From Dactylonectria macrodidyma (lineage: Eukaryota; Ascomycota; Sordariomycetes; Hypocreales; Nectriaceae), in NCBI GenBank assembly GCA_020744425.1, contig JAGMUV010000006.1, positions 248,001 through 312,000 on the forward strand: a stretch of DNA of 64,000 bases. The letters are read 5' to 3'. The translations under genes were made by a program, and so were the position numbers. This document shows, in pieces, positions 1-9,435 of this stretch. The notes under the pieces were generated by a model, which ran no database searches, was not told where the DNA came from, and saw only the letters and a list, made by a program, of their open reading frames with translations. Numbering within the stretch: position 1 is the stretch's first letter; each line of letters starts with the position of its first letter.

Positions 1-325
1 TGACGCGAATGCCTAACAGATGACAGAGAGGCCTAACGGATCCTGCCTTAAATCCAACCCAGTCCGCCTGCTTGGAAGGGAGAACTCTGATTCGACAAAA
101 GTGCACATTCGTAAGCCGAAGTGCAGATTCACGAGGGGCTAGACCTGCACGAGGTGTACTCAGCCCAGCTTCAGGCTGCTGGGCTGTGTTGGGCTGCGAA
201 ACCATTCTCACACAGAAAGGAATTAAAAAGATGTAACGCTCCATCATTTACATGCAAATCATCCCTTAATAACAGCGCCTACAACCCTGCCGTCCCAAAA
301 ACACACATCAGATGCCTCGAACTCA
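1..325. other. Left-edge non-coding stretch
   Basis: No convincing coding signal. The first 45 bases contain two imperfect copies of a motif around gcctaac followed by a or g and ga. The stretch is probably the promoter and leader of the gene starting at 326; no clear TATA box was identified. Confidence 0.4.
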
Positions 326-2617
326 ATGGACGAGAGCTTGCAAAATCAGCGGACTGATGGTCCAAGTTGGTTCCATTGTATGCTAAACTCGCTAAAGCTA
401 CAACAACCCCCACAAGCGCTTCTTGGTTACAAAATCCGGGCGACGCCCGACCAATTTCGCCATGGTGACAGACCACTGGCATTCGAAGTGTCCTACGACA
501 AGCCTTCCAAAGCAGCACATCTGACAGTGCAGTCCAGCCCTATTGGCTCGTCGAAAGAAATTATCGAATTTAAGGACACAACCCGACACTTCCAAAGTAC
601 TCCAGACAGCAACATCTCCGGGTGGTACGTGAGTGGCTGCGAGAGAGCCAGAGATCAGTGGGCCAACATGCGATTGTGGCTAGAATTCCTCGGTCAGCAG
701 TCGCTAGATCGTTTGAACAAGTATCGGCGGCGCCACTTTGGTCTCCAGTCTAGCGTTCATGGGATGAATCCATTGTGGGCTGTTCGAGGATATTTTGTTG
801 GCCCAGACGAGAACAATGCTCCGCCTTACATTACTGTTCTATGCTCTGACCCCGAAGTTTCAGAGTGGCTAGTTCAAGCCATTTCAGCCAAACTCAAATA
901 CCATGTCGGTTGGCATGCAACCCGACTGCCCAAGGTTCGGTTGTTGGAGTACAGGTCAAACGATGGTGCCTTGGATCAAGGTCCTCCATCTGACGAGCGG
1001 GATATCTCTGATGAGGATACAGATGAGATGGAAACTCGACCCTTGGAGATCGAAGTCAAGCTTGCCGGTGACTACCCGACGATGGTCAATGAGCAGCTTT
1101 CTTCTTGGTCAATTGGACGCCACAGGTGCGGCATTAGGATCAAAGTCACACTGAACTCAGAAACCGTTGGCTATGGAACAGTAGGGGGGCTCGTGCGTGT
1201 CGGTGGCACAGTTTATGGCTTAACTGTTGGCCATATCTTTGTGCCCCGAGATCATACAACAGCCAACACCCCGCATGTTACAGCAGGCACTGAGAGTACA
1301 AAATCGAGTTATGAAGATGTCTCACACATTCTAGCAGCCTGGGAGCACCATAAAAGGCTCAGCTTGAAGTTCGACTGGGCTTTGATTGCGATGCCAGGCC
1401 TTCAACACCAACCGATTAGCGCTTGGAGCGACCTCAACCTTGTACGAACAGTTACAGGTGACTTCTGTCCAGTTATGACCGGTGTCCCTGACCCTTCATT
1501 TCGAAGTTCCGTGCTCCTGGCTACCCCTGGTAGTACTCATTCCCTCCGTGGCATTTTTATGGGCTCCGAAGCCGTTGTGAATACCCCAAGCTCCCCAACT
1601 CCATACGCTACCTTGGTCGTCCGGATGGAACAGCCATGGGTCATTCAACTTGGAGATAGTGGCTCGTGGGCATTTGACGCGGCCAGCGGCGACTTTATGG
1701 GGGTATTGGTGGCAGGTTGCCCTGAACTGCAAGAAGTTTATATCCTCCCGTCGCGCCAAATCTTCGATGATATCCATAACCACTTTCGCAGTCCAGTCAG
1801 CCTCGCAAACTTCCCATCAATTTCCAACAGAGACAGTGCAACATTAAGCCGCCTTTTGAGGTCTTGTGGAAGGTTAGAGCATGAGACTTCAAACAACTCA
1901 AATTCCATCGAGCACTTGCAGCGCCTTCGTCAGGAGGTGGCTGGATGGGAGATCCAAAAGTCGGCATTATTGAACCAGCCCCCAACCGTCTTTCGAAAAA
2001 GCCTTCGTGGCGAGAGAAAAGTCTGGAACAGCCTTGAGCATTTCGCAAGCATGCGTAATGCCTGGTCTGCCATTCTTGGTCAATACGATCACAGGTTAGA
2101 ACTAGAGCAGAGCAACGAATCCTTCAATGAGTTAGCGGTATGGGCTAGGGTTGCTCTAGCAAAGCAGCCACTAAAATGTTACAACGACATGAACAAAAGA
2201 TGGCGAGCGCTTCTATCGGCATCGACATCGCCTGGGTCTATGGAATGGGGTGTCCTCAATGCCGTGTGGGATCATATGATCTTGGGGATGAACAGGTTTC
2301 CTCACCGTAGTCCACAAGGGCTCGGGAAGTATCACAGTGCCAAAAAGCACGTTATTCAGAAGGAGATCCAGAGCTCGAAGGCCGGTAGTCACTGGTATCG
2401 CCAATCAGGTTCAAAACCGCGTGACAGATACACGGTGATAGAGACTCTTGATATTATGCAGGTAATTCTGACAAGCCAAATCGCAAAAGACAGGGAGAAT
2501 TGCCTGGTGGTGGACTTATGTAATGCTGACAACAGTAAGTACAATAACCAAGATTCCGCCTCACTGATTGAAAGGGAACATATACCCCACAGGAATTCTA
2601 ACATTCAAAATCTTTAG
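326..2617 (+). CDS. Large protein with central trypsin-like serine protease fold
   Basis: A single open frame of 763 residues starts at an ATG. The middle (about residues 280-480) has the hallmarks of a chymotrypsin/trypsin-fold domain: TVGHIF around His303, FDWALI around Asp350 and LGDSGSW around Ser445, in the right order and spacing for a His-Asp-Ser triad. The N-terminal 270 residues and the C-terminal 280 residues match no domain I can name, and no signal peptide or membrane segment is visible, so an intracellular location is likely. Related trypsin-like domains occur in fungal proteins of unknown function and as N-terminal domains of some fungal NLR-type proteins (family knowledge); no NTPase domain or repeat is present here. 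The substrate is unknown. An undetected intron near the C-terminus cannot be excluded. Confidence 0.75.
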   Translation: MDESLQNQRTDGPSWFHCMLNSLKLQQPPQALLGYKIRATPDQFRHGDRPLAFEVSYDKPSKAAHLTVQSSPIGSSKEIIEFKDTTRHFQSTPDSNISGWYVSGCERARDQWANMRLWLEFLGQQSLDRLNKYRRRHFGLQSSVHGMNPLWAVRGYFVGPDENNAPPYITVLCSDPEVSEWLVQAISAKLKYHVGWHATRLPKVRLLEYRSNDGALDQGPPSDERDISDEDTDEMETRPLEIEVKLAGDYPTMVNEQLSSWSIGRHRCGIRIKVTLNSETVGYGTVGGLVRVGGTVYGLTVGHIFVPRDHTTANTPHVTAGTESTKSSYEDVSHILAAWEHHKRLSLKFDWALIAMPGLQHQPISAWSDLNLVRTVTGDFCPVMTGVPDPSFRSSVLLATPGSTHSLRGIFMGSEAVVNTPSSPTPYATLVVRMEQPWVIQLGDSGSWAFDAASGDFMGVLVAGCPELQEVYILPSRQIFDDIHNHFRSPVSLANFPSISNRDSATLSRLLRSCGRLEHETSNNSNSIEHLQRLRQEVAGWEIQKSALLNQPPTVFRKSLRGERKVWNSLEHFASMRNAWSAILGQYDHRLELEQSNESFNELAVWARVALAKQPLKCYNDMNKRWRALLSASTSPGSMEWGVLNAVWDHMILGMNRFPHRSPQGLGKYHSAKKHVIQKEIQSSKAGSHWYRQSGSKPRDRYTVIETLDIMQVILTSQIAKDRENCLVVDLCNADNSKYNNQDSASLIEREHIPHRNSNIQNL

Positions 2618-3344
2618 AGGATTGCGTCTCCCCTGAATCAGATGACCGCCCTGGGACATCGAACCAAGCTTCTTCAATGTTGCATGGATGTTTTCTTCAA
2701 TGTTCAAATATTCGCACATCTACACCAAACGCTTACACTGTCACATCCCAGAACAAGCCTGCACACAAGCGATCGACCCAAAAAAGGCAAGAGCCTTGGC
2801 TGCTGGCAGGTGGAAGAATTTGAGGTACGATTTGAGGTATGGAGACTACAAGAGAAACGTGAAGGGCGAGAACTATGTTTTTTTGACTTCGCAATAGCAG
2901 CAACCCACCCTTCGTGGAGCGGACAGCTAATTCAGTAGTAAAGGGCGAGGGATGAATAATGCTCGAGCGCTCGACCAGTCTGTCTCGCCCCGATTGACAC
3001 ATGCAACGCCTTCCCAAAAAACAGACGCCATACAACGGGGAACAGGTGCCAGCCTGGGATTCTTTTACCATTTAATGACCAGGCCTAGCCACCTCTAGCG
3101 TTCCAGATACATTGTGGGTCTCTTCGCTGGATGTGGGGAAATGATCTTTAATCCGGGTATGGTTTCTCGAAGTACTCAGACATAGTGGGGTTGTGCTTGT
3201 CGGAAAACAGCACCCGTCGCCTACAAATCTACTTTATGACTTGTTTACCGCTCCAGATGTATAATTCAAGTGGTCTATCATTAGTTATCCAGATAATTCC
3301 CTTACCTACTCTCTCAGAATACATCCAATACGCAAATCATCAAC
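2618..3344. other. Intergenic region
   Basis: About 730 bases between two + strand genes. Short open frames lie on both strands, but none shows family resemblance or plausible splice-linked extension. It presumably holds the 3' end of the protease-like gene and the promoter of the NmrA-like gene. Confidence 0.4.
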
Positions 3345-4274
3345 ATGACGAGAGTGGTCGTGTTCGGAGCGTCTGGTGTACAAGGAGCAGCCCAAGTCGC
3401 CGCTCTTGCTCGCACCGGAAATCACCCTGTCGCCGTGAGCAGAAGCCCAAAACCATTTGATATTGATGGTGTTCCTATTGAGACCTTTGCTGCCGACTTT
3501 GCCGATGAGGAAGCGATCTCTCATGCACTGCAAGGTGCCGAAGTCATCTTCCTCAACCTCCCATCAACTTCTTTCCAGGAGACCGGACCGCTTCTTACTG
3601 GAGTCAAAAGCATCGGCAAGGCGGCATCCCAGATACCTTCGCTTCGGCTTGTTGTATTCAACACTAGCATGCCAGTCCCTGAAGAGAAACACGGCATCAA
3701 GTCGCAAGATGACCGCATTGACATCAGGGCTATGCTGAGAGACATGGGTCTCCCAGTTATATCCATACAACCTGTTGTTTTTCTTGAGAATCTCTTTGAG
3801 GGGTGGGCGTATCCCCCAATCGCAGAAAGGCAAACGATTGTGTACTGCCATAAGCCAGACCTGGAGGTTTCTTGGATTTGCCATCATGACATTGCTCAAC
3901 TCATGATATCTGCCATGGATAAGCCTCACCTGGCGGGTCGCAACTTTGCCGTGGGTGGACCAGAAACTGTGCGTCTTGAAGAACTGGCGCAGAAGCTATC
4001 GAGTTCTTGGGGACGGGAAATAGGGTACGAAAACCAGACGGTGGATGACTTTTGTGGAAAGATCGATGCAGCAATGAGGGCCAGATCTGCTTTGAATGCG
4101 GATACACTCATCAAGCAGATGCACAAGGCATACACCTATTACAATGAAGCGCCAGAAAAGCCGTTCAAGATCGATATGGGCCCAGTTCTAAAGGAGTTGC
4201 CAGTCACCCTGACAACAATTGAGGAATGGGGTCGGTGGACAAAACATAGGCTACCTCCTGTAAATGCAAAATAG
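3345..4274 (+). CDS. NmrA-like NAD(P)-binding protein
   Basis: An intronless frame of 309 residues begins at an ATG in a caacATG context. Residues 3-14 form a Rossmann beta-strand followed by the glycine motif GASGVQG, the NmrA-like/atypical short-chain dehydrogenase signature. Later parts (IRAMLRDMGLPVISIQPVVFLEN, the HHDIAQL segment, GRNFAVGGPE) follow the NmrA-like pattern. Family members bind NAD(P) and act as redox-sensing regulators or reductases; substrate and role cannot be told from sequence. No catalytic YxxxK motif is evident, which suits a sensor or atypical reductase. Length is normal for the family. The next gene downstream on the same strand, an EthD-like protein, is about 470 bases away; any functional link is inference. 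Confidence 0.85.
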   Translation: MTRVVVFGASGVQGAAQVAALARTGNHPVAVSRSPKPFDIDGVPIETFAADFADEEAISHALQGAEVIFLNLPSTSFQETGPLLTGVKSIGKAASQIPSLRLVVFNTSMPVPEEKHGIKSQDDRIDIRAMLRDMGLPVISIQPVVFLENLFEGWAYPPIAERQTIVYCHKPDLEVSWICHHDIAQLMISAMDKPHLAGRNFAVGGPETVRLEELAQKLSSSWGREIGYENQTVDDFCGKIDAAMRARSALNADTLIKQMHKAYTYYNEAPEKPFKIDMGPVLKELPVTLTTIEEWGRWTKHRLPPVNAK

Positions 4275-4747
4275 AGTGGAACATGCTAGGTCATTGGTCA
4301 TTGTCAAGTTAAAGTTGATCTACTTTTTTCTCTTCTTTTCACAGCGGTGAATGAGCCAGGAGTCTATCTATTGCAGGCATACCCATAAATAATCGGCCTC
4401 AAGCGGCAGCCATACGCCTTGTATCGATGTGCCTAGACCAACTTTACGCTATCGACAGGCTAGAGTAGAGTTGTGCGTCGTGGTCTCCACTGTTGCTTGA
4501 CCTCCTCATTTCTTCGCAACCGGGCCGGCTCGCCGGAAGACAAATCCCCGCACTGTGGCAAAGCATACCCGTCCCGGCTATTGATCAATAAACGACCGAC
4601 TTTAGTTAACTTCCTCATTCAAGAGTCACTCTATTGAAACTTTTCGCGTACTCTTTGTTGGCGTAAATCAGTGCCTCCATCGGCCCCAGTGGATAGAAGA
4701 CTCTGTTTCTGTCATCACGTCATTCAACGCAGTCTTAATCAATAAGT
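4275..4747. other. Intergenic region
   Basis: No coding signal recognised. It contains the presumed terminator of the NmrA-like gene and the promoter and leader of the EthD-like gene. A short G/C-rich patch near 4517-4540 stands out, but no defined element was recognised. Confidence 0.35.
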
Positions 4748-5582
4748 ATGGCGACATCACCGACGCTGCATGGAAAGGGCATGTTTTGTGTCCATTCCAA
4801 AATCTCTCGACCTGATCTTTTGGATGTGTCTACGTTCATCAAGTGGTACGATGAGGACCACATTCCTGAAATCATCGAGACTAGCGGGATCAAATCGGCT
4901 CGCAGGTTTATCGACATCGATCCCAAAGCAGACATGCCCTACCTTGCTACATATCCGATGGAAGACCTCGGCTTTACACAAAGCCAAGAGTTCCGCAAAA
5001 TCCGTGTGACAAGCGACATCCTACCAGGCGACAGTTCAGTCTATGACCTCGCTAATTTTGATGCGCGTTGCGACAATTTGGTCAGCATCTTTGACAAGAC
5101 TAGTCAGGGAAAAGGAGACTTAAAAAGCTTGGTCGTCGTTAAATGTGAATTGAAGAAGCACATTTTGACCGAAGATGCAGAAAACTGGTTCCGCGAAAAG
5201 GTTGGTTACTTGCTCCCGTACATTAGGTATCCCAAGGCAATCATGGTTGAGTCTAACCATAAGACAGCATTGTGCCGCGATGGCCCAAGCCAACGGCTAT
5301 CTTCGCACGACAGGTTTCAGGCTGGGCAGCGCGAGGTCGACCGCACAGTTGCGAGCGCTCAAAGGCCTTGACGCCGCAACGGACGACCCTGCGCCGCAGC
5401 CTGCTACTTGGATATCGCTCCATGAGTTTGACTGCGATGCCTCACAGCTGGATGCGGTAAAGCTTGGCAACTTGGCATCTCGCCCTTGGGAAGATAAAAC
5501 ATTTGATGTTTATGACGTTCACGTTTACGCGCTTGCTCAAGAAGCCGGAGAGAAGAACTGGTTCCATGGGGCAAAGGTCTGA
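4748..5582 (+). CDS. EthD-like dimeric alpha/beta-barrel protein (two exons)
   Basis: The frame from ATG 4748 fails after 5267 and the rest continues in another frame. An intron at 5201-5267 (67 nt, donor GTTGGT, branch TCTAAC, acceptor CAG) joins the two exactly in phase 0 and gives 255 residues. The junction then reads WFREK-HCAAMAQANGYL, the continuous pattern expected in the second half of fungal EthD-like proteins (acidic-W-Y/F-x-E/K-x-H then a helix, then RxxxARTNAQxRAL-like residues). The first half also has the family pattern STFIKWYDEDHIPEII. Fungal EthD-domain proteins are small ferredoxin-like barrels, some involved in dehydration or ether-degradation pathways; no activity can be assigned here. 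The donor is not the commonest form, so the splice rests on frame and homology. Confidence 0.8.
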
Positions 5583-6378
5583 GCTCAACACGAGCAGGTT
5601 GTGACATTTGACGTTCGGTTACCGGCTACCGGCATTTAAGGCAGATGTCGAATCTCTTCAAGGTGTTGTTGATTGGCCCTGTTGATTGGTTCTTCGTATG
5701 TGCGGAACTGCGCTTGACCTCTTTGCAAGCGAGAGATAACAGGGCGTCATTTGCAAGGGCCGTTATCCGAAATTCCGTTCGAAGTCACGACAAAGCAATA
5801 TTTCACCGCTGAAAGCACGCATGTGCCCAATGGATTGGCCGCTGACAGACGTGTCACTTATGTGCGTACATCGCATCTGTTGGCCGCACGCGGACTAATA
5901 GCATGGCCAAGATTCAGCCCAAAAGCTCGGCGAGTTACAGTCAGTATTCAGCTGGTGCCTCAATTCACTCAATTGGCACAGGCTCGGGGAGATTTTGCCG
6001 ATATTTCCATCATCTCGTATTCACGGTCCTAATTATAGATTACACGAGGTTGCCACAGCTCTCATTAGGTAACGTGTCCAGCTAAGATTGGGAGACACGA
6101 CGCGGAGGCTTTTTTTAGTGGCGTTTAAAATGTAGCGAAGATTAACCCAGGCTTTGCACGTGACAGCTTCCCCGCGTTCTGATGCACTGTTGTCAGCTCC
6201 TTTCAGCTCCTTCAGCCCTTCTTCAAGGATCTCCACCCCGTCGTTTTCACTTCCTGGCTCTGCCTAGGATCAACGGCGACTCCAATTCTGACGTAACATC
6301 GCAGGATTCTTTCCAAATTAACTTCCCAACGTCGCGGTTTCTCTTCGTTTGTTTCAGCCTTCGCCCTAATCCGACTCC
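5583..6378. other. Intergenic region and leader of the WSC gene
   Basis: About 800 bases without a supported gene. The stretch 6180-6378 is pyrimidine-rich on the + strand, as usual for fungal 5' leaders. An open frame from 6182 overlaps the WSC gene in another frame and is treated as a shadow. Confidence 0.4.
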
Positions 6379-7122
6379 ATGGCTAAAGTCTTCCTCGTTG
6401 GTACGCTCTCGATTCTCGCGGCTGCGACTGCGTCTGCCACTCGGCCAGACCCCCCAGACGGATGGGTTCGCGTCGGTTGTTTCCAGATCGATTCATCATA
6501 TCTCCCCATCGAATATCCGCTGGTTGACCAGAATGACTGCATCTCTCGTTGCGCCTCCTCCAAGACTGGCAGCCACTTCGCTGCGATTGGAGATGCTTGT
6601 CGATGCGCAAAGAAAAGCCTAGAAGGACTCAATGTCGTCACTACGGACGAGGACAGATGCAAAGCCTCTTGCTACTCCGATGACCCGGATTCTAATACGT
6701 GCGGAGCATTGATTGGCGGCATACAATACTATGACCTTTACAAGGTCGATTCCGACGATGTTACTGTTACGAAGAAGCCTGGCTATCCCCCTCCGATTGG
6801 CACGTCCGCCACTTCGGCAGAGACATCGGCAACCGATTCCCAACTCACCACCACCGATTCTCACCAGGACGGCAGCCATTCTTCTTCGGCCACTTCTACC
6901 GCGCCAAGTTCAGCCCAGACTGGTTCGAACACAGCACAGGCTTCCGAGACAGGTACGGCCACTGGTTCAAATACGGCCCAGACGGATACGGCCACTGGCT
7001 CGAACACGGCACAAGCTTCGGCCTCCGAGACATCTGAGAATTCCGGCCCAAGATCAAACCCTTACGCGTTTGGTGCGGTTGTGACTGCCATGCTTTTGAT
7101 CATAGCGTCTTTTCTGGATTAG
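6379..7122 (+). CDS. WSC-domain, Ser/Thr-rich cell-surface protein, probable GPI anchor
   Basis: 247 residues, no intron. An N-terminal signal peptide (about residues 1-21, hydrophobic LSILAAATASA) is followed by a cysteine-rich WSC carbohydrate-binding domain (about 28-115: GWVRVGCF, then paired cysteines in NDCISRCASS, GDACRCAKK and CKASC). Residues 140-225 are Ser/Thr-rich and presumably O-glycosylated, with repeated TGSNTAQ units. The C-terminus has a small-residue region, then a hydrophobic tail of about 15 residues with no basic cytoplasmic end, which suits a GPI signal better than a Wsc-type stress sensor, since those carry a cytoplasmic tail. It should act at the wall or plasma membrane as a glucan-binding or structural protein. 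Confidence 0.85.
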   Translation: MAKVFLVGTLSILAAATASATRPDPPDGWVRVGCFQIDSSYLPIEYPLVDQNDCISRCASSKTGSHFAAIGDACRCAKKSLEGLNVVTTDEDRCKASCYSDDPDSNTCGALIGGIQYYDLYKVDSDDVTVTKKPGYPPPIGTSATSAETSATDSQLTTTDSHQDGSHSSSATSTAPSSAQTGSNTAQASETGTATGSNTAQTDTATGSNTAQASASETSENSGPRSNPYAFGAVVTAMLLIIASFLD

Positions 7123-7702
7123 TTGTTCCGATATAGCGGGCGTTTAGTTAGGTAGTTGCGGAGTTGCGCGTCATTTCGTATGATATTCAGAGTGACACTT
7201 CTCAGAATAGTTTACCTTGTTTAGTGAAGCCCAAATTCTGATATATAACTCTACAGTTCTCTATTCTAACCAAAAGGTAGCAAAAAGCAGGGGGTTTGGT
7301 AGCCGTATGTCGTCTACTTGGAAGGACGCTTTGATATTGGTATCGACAGACAATAGTTGATATAGTTTTGCAGCCAAGAAACATGAACTTCCATCACCGT
7401 CCAAAGAGAACATCATCATGCAAAGAACGTGTAAATATTCACTATTGAAATATGTATGTGTATTACTGCGAACCTCAAAACCTTTTGACCTGTCATTATG
7501 TACCACAGGGTTGCTGCTTGTCCCTTCTCAATCTCTTTTCAGAGTGTTTCTCCAGATATCCCAACCTTCATAAAAAGTTGCGTCATGTCGTCTAATGTAA
7601 CCACCGCAGAATGCGCCACCTATCGCTCTAATGCCCCTTGGAATCTATCACCACTATAACTCTATATGTACCCGCTACTGATGCTAGAAATATCTCGGCT
7701 TT
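7123..7702. other. Convergent intergenic region
   Basis: Lies between the 3' ends of the WSC gene (+) and the RGS gene (-). No gene supported; AT-rich patches suit 3' UTRs and polyadenylation regions. Confidence 0.4.
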
Positions 7703-9435
7703 TTATACATGCAATCCGGCATGTCCTACTTGAAATGTGTACTTCGGACTGTGTAAGAACTTCGGTACGGAATCCTGTTATGCGTAAGTCAGTGGGCTCT
7801 GCAATGTTAGGTTTCAAAGGATGCTTACGCTGGTCATTAATTTGAAGATGGCTACCTGCGCGTCTTCGAAGAGGGATGTTACTTCTTGGAGAGTTTCGCC
7901 GATGGCGATGTCCTGGGCTACAGCCTTGGACATGCGACTCGCCAGGTTTTTTCGGAGCTGGTGATCGATGTTGATTTCGCGGGGTGATCCAGGGGCCAGA
8001 AAAGCGTTGTAGATACCGTATGACGAGGCCAGTAGCTCCTTTGCTCTGTCCATTGCTGGGGTGTCCTCGGGTGAGTCTTTCAATTTTTGCATAGCTGCCT
8101 TGCAATTCCGAATGAATTCCTTGACTTCTTGTTGAAAGGAAAGGTTCTCTTCGCAATGCGTCTCGCGGAGGTGTTCTCGGAAGAGAAGACAGAGAGTAGG
8201 GTCTGATAGGATTTTGTCCAGCCTGTGGGCATTGGAGTCCTTGAGGGTGGACCGTTGGAAAGGCGATTCTCTCATACTGATGGATGCGGTTCGACTCAAG
8301 CTGGTCGGGTTGACCAGATCTTTTCCTCTTTGCGAAAGAGTGTACAAGGCATTTTTGGTCGGCTGGAAAAGCTTGCAGTCTGGGTTTTGCGATGCATAAG
8401 CTCGATCAGGAAGGGATGGGTCCATCAAGTTGTGCTGGATGAAGAGGCTGAGAATCTCGACAGCTTCTCGTATGTCCACGATTGTGCAATAGTCCATCAA
8501 CCAATCGACAGCGGCCTTTCCAGTAAAGGTATCCTGGTACAATCGTCCATTCACCCTCCGCTCAGCCAATGTCTTGACGCCAATAGCTGCTTGAGAGTCG
8601 TACCATGACGTCGTGGAGTCACTCAGGCGTGATCCAACCCCTCGCCTTCGGGACCCAACAAATCGACTGAAGATAACTTCGACGGTGCTTTGGTCCAGGA
8701 ACAGTTTGTCAGTCTGCGCGTCTCTTTCGAGAGTGATGAGTTGGGTCGTGAACAGGCCGACGAGCTCCGACAGCTGCTTCAGTTGGACGCCGTTCCTTGA
8801 ACAAAATCCATCCAAAACCGAGATTCCTTTGGGCGTCAGTTGCCACACCGTTCCTCTCATGGTGAACTCGGGGTCCTGCTTTCCATCTGCAGACTCAAAA
8901 AATCGGGCATCGAGAAATAATTGGCATAGCGACCAGGCCATTTCTTTAGACATGGAAAAGGTGGTAGTGGCAGTGGTGGTGACAATTCGGGACGGATCCT
9001 TGGGGTCCGGCATGCGGTTTGATTGCGAAAATTTGAGAGATCCAAGATTCTGTATGGCATTTTCAGAGAGAAAGGTGTATTCAACCTTGGTGAATCGCAC
9101 GCGATGAGCTGAGAATGGCATCAAGCTAACTATTAGCGTGGCAAACAGATCCTTCAGATCCTGGAAGAAGAATGCGCATTAGCAGCAAATTCCAGTATAG
9201 CAGTAGTGAGAGCTATGCACCCATTATGGCCGATGTGTTGCTCATACACATGCACACACATGCACATACATGCACACACATGCCAAGCGCGATGAAATGC
9301 ATTTCCGCCTACCTTTGAGAATGGTCGTTCATCATCCGTCATGCGCAGCAATCCGGTCGATGTTTGGTTCATCTTTTCCCCCTGCATGGTTGCGGATGTC
9401 GAGTAAGTGGATGAGTGCGATCGGGTTGACAGCAT
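7703..9435 (-). CDS. FlbA/Rgs1-type regulator of G-protein signalling, short form (DEP + RGS)
   Basis: Three exons: 9435-9313, 9160-7829 and 7774-7703. Intron 1 is 152 nt (GTAGGC...CAG) and intron 2 is 54 nt (GTAAGC...CAG), both phase 0; the product has 508 residues. The joined protein reads RMTDDERPFSK-DLKDLFATL and LMTS-DSVPKFL, both strongly diagnostic of the FlbA family. The conserved fungal region with SAHRVRFTKV comes first, then DEP repeats (FTGKAAVDWLMD near the second), then the RGS box (SDPTLCLLFREHL to FEDAQVAIFKLMTS). Family members accelerate GTP hydrolysis on G-alpha and restrain vegetative growth, promoting conidiation. Classical FlbA has a disordered N-terminus of some 200 residues; here an in-frame stop just upstream limits it to about 30 residues before the conserved start, suggesting a second paralogue of the kind known in Fusarium. 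Confidence 0.9.
9251..9280. repeat. 10-bp tandem repeat inside the first RGS intron
   Basis: Three units of exactly 10 bp (tgcacacaca, tgcacataca, tgcacacaca) with partial units on both sides, all within the 152-nt intron of the RGS gene. A microsatellite-like expansion may explain why this intron is about three times the usual length here. Confidence 0.85.

Noticed and set aside
5175..5270. Frameshift in the EthD-like gene
   Set aside because: A 67-nt intron with branch and acceptor restores frame and family pattern.
6182..6622. 146-codon frame overlapping the WSC gene
   Set aside because: Alternate-frame shadow; the WSC frame has signal peptide, domain and tail.
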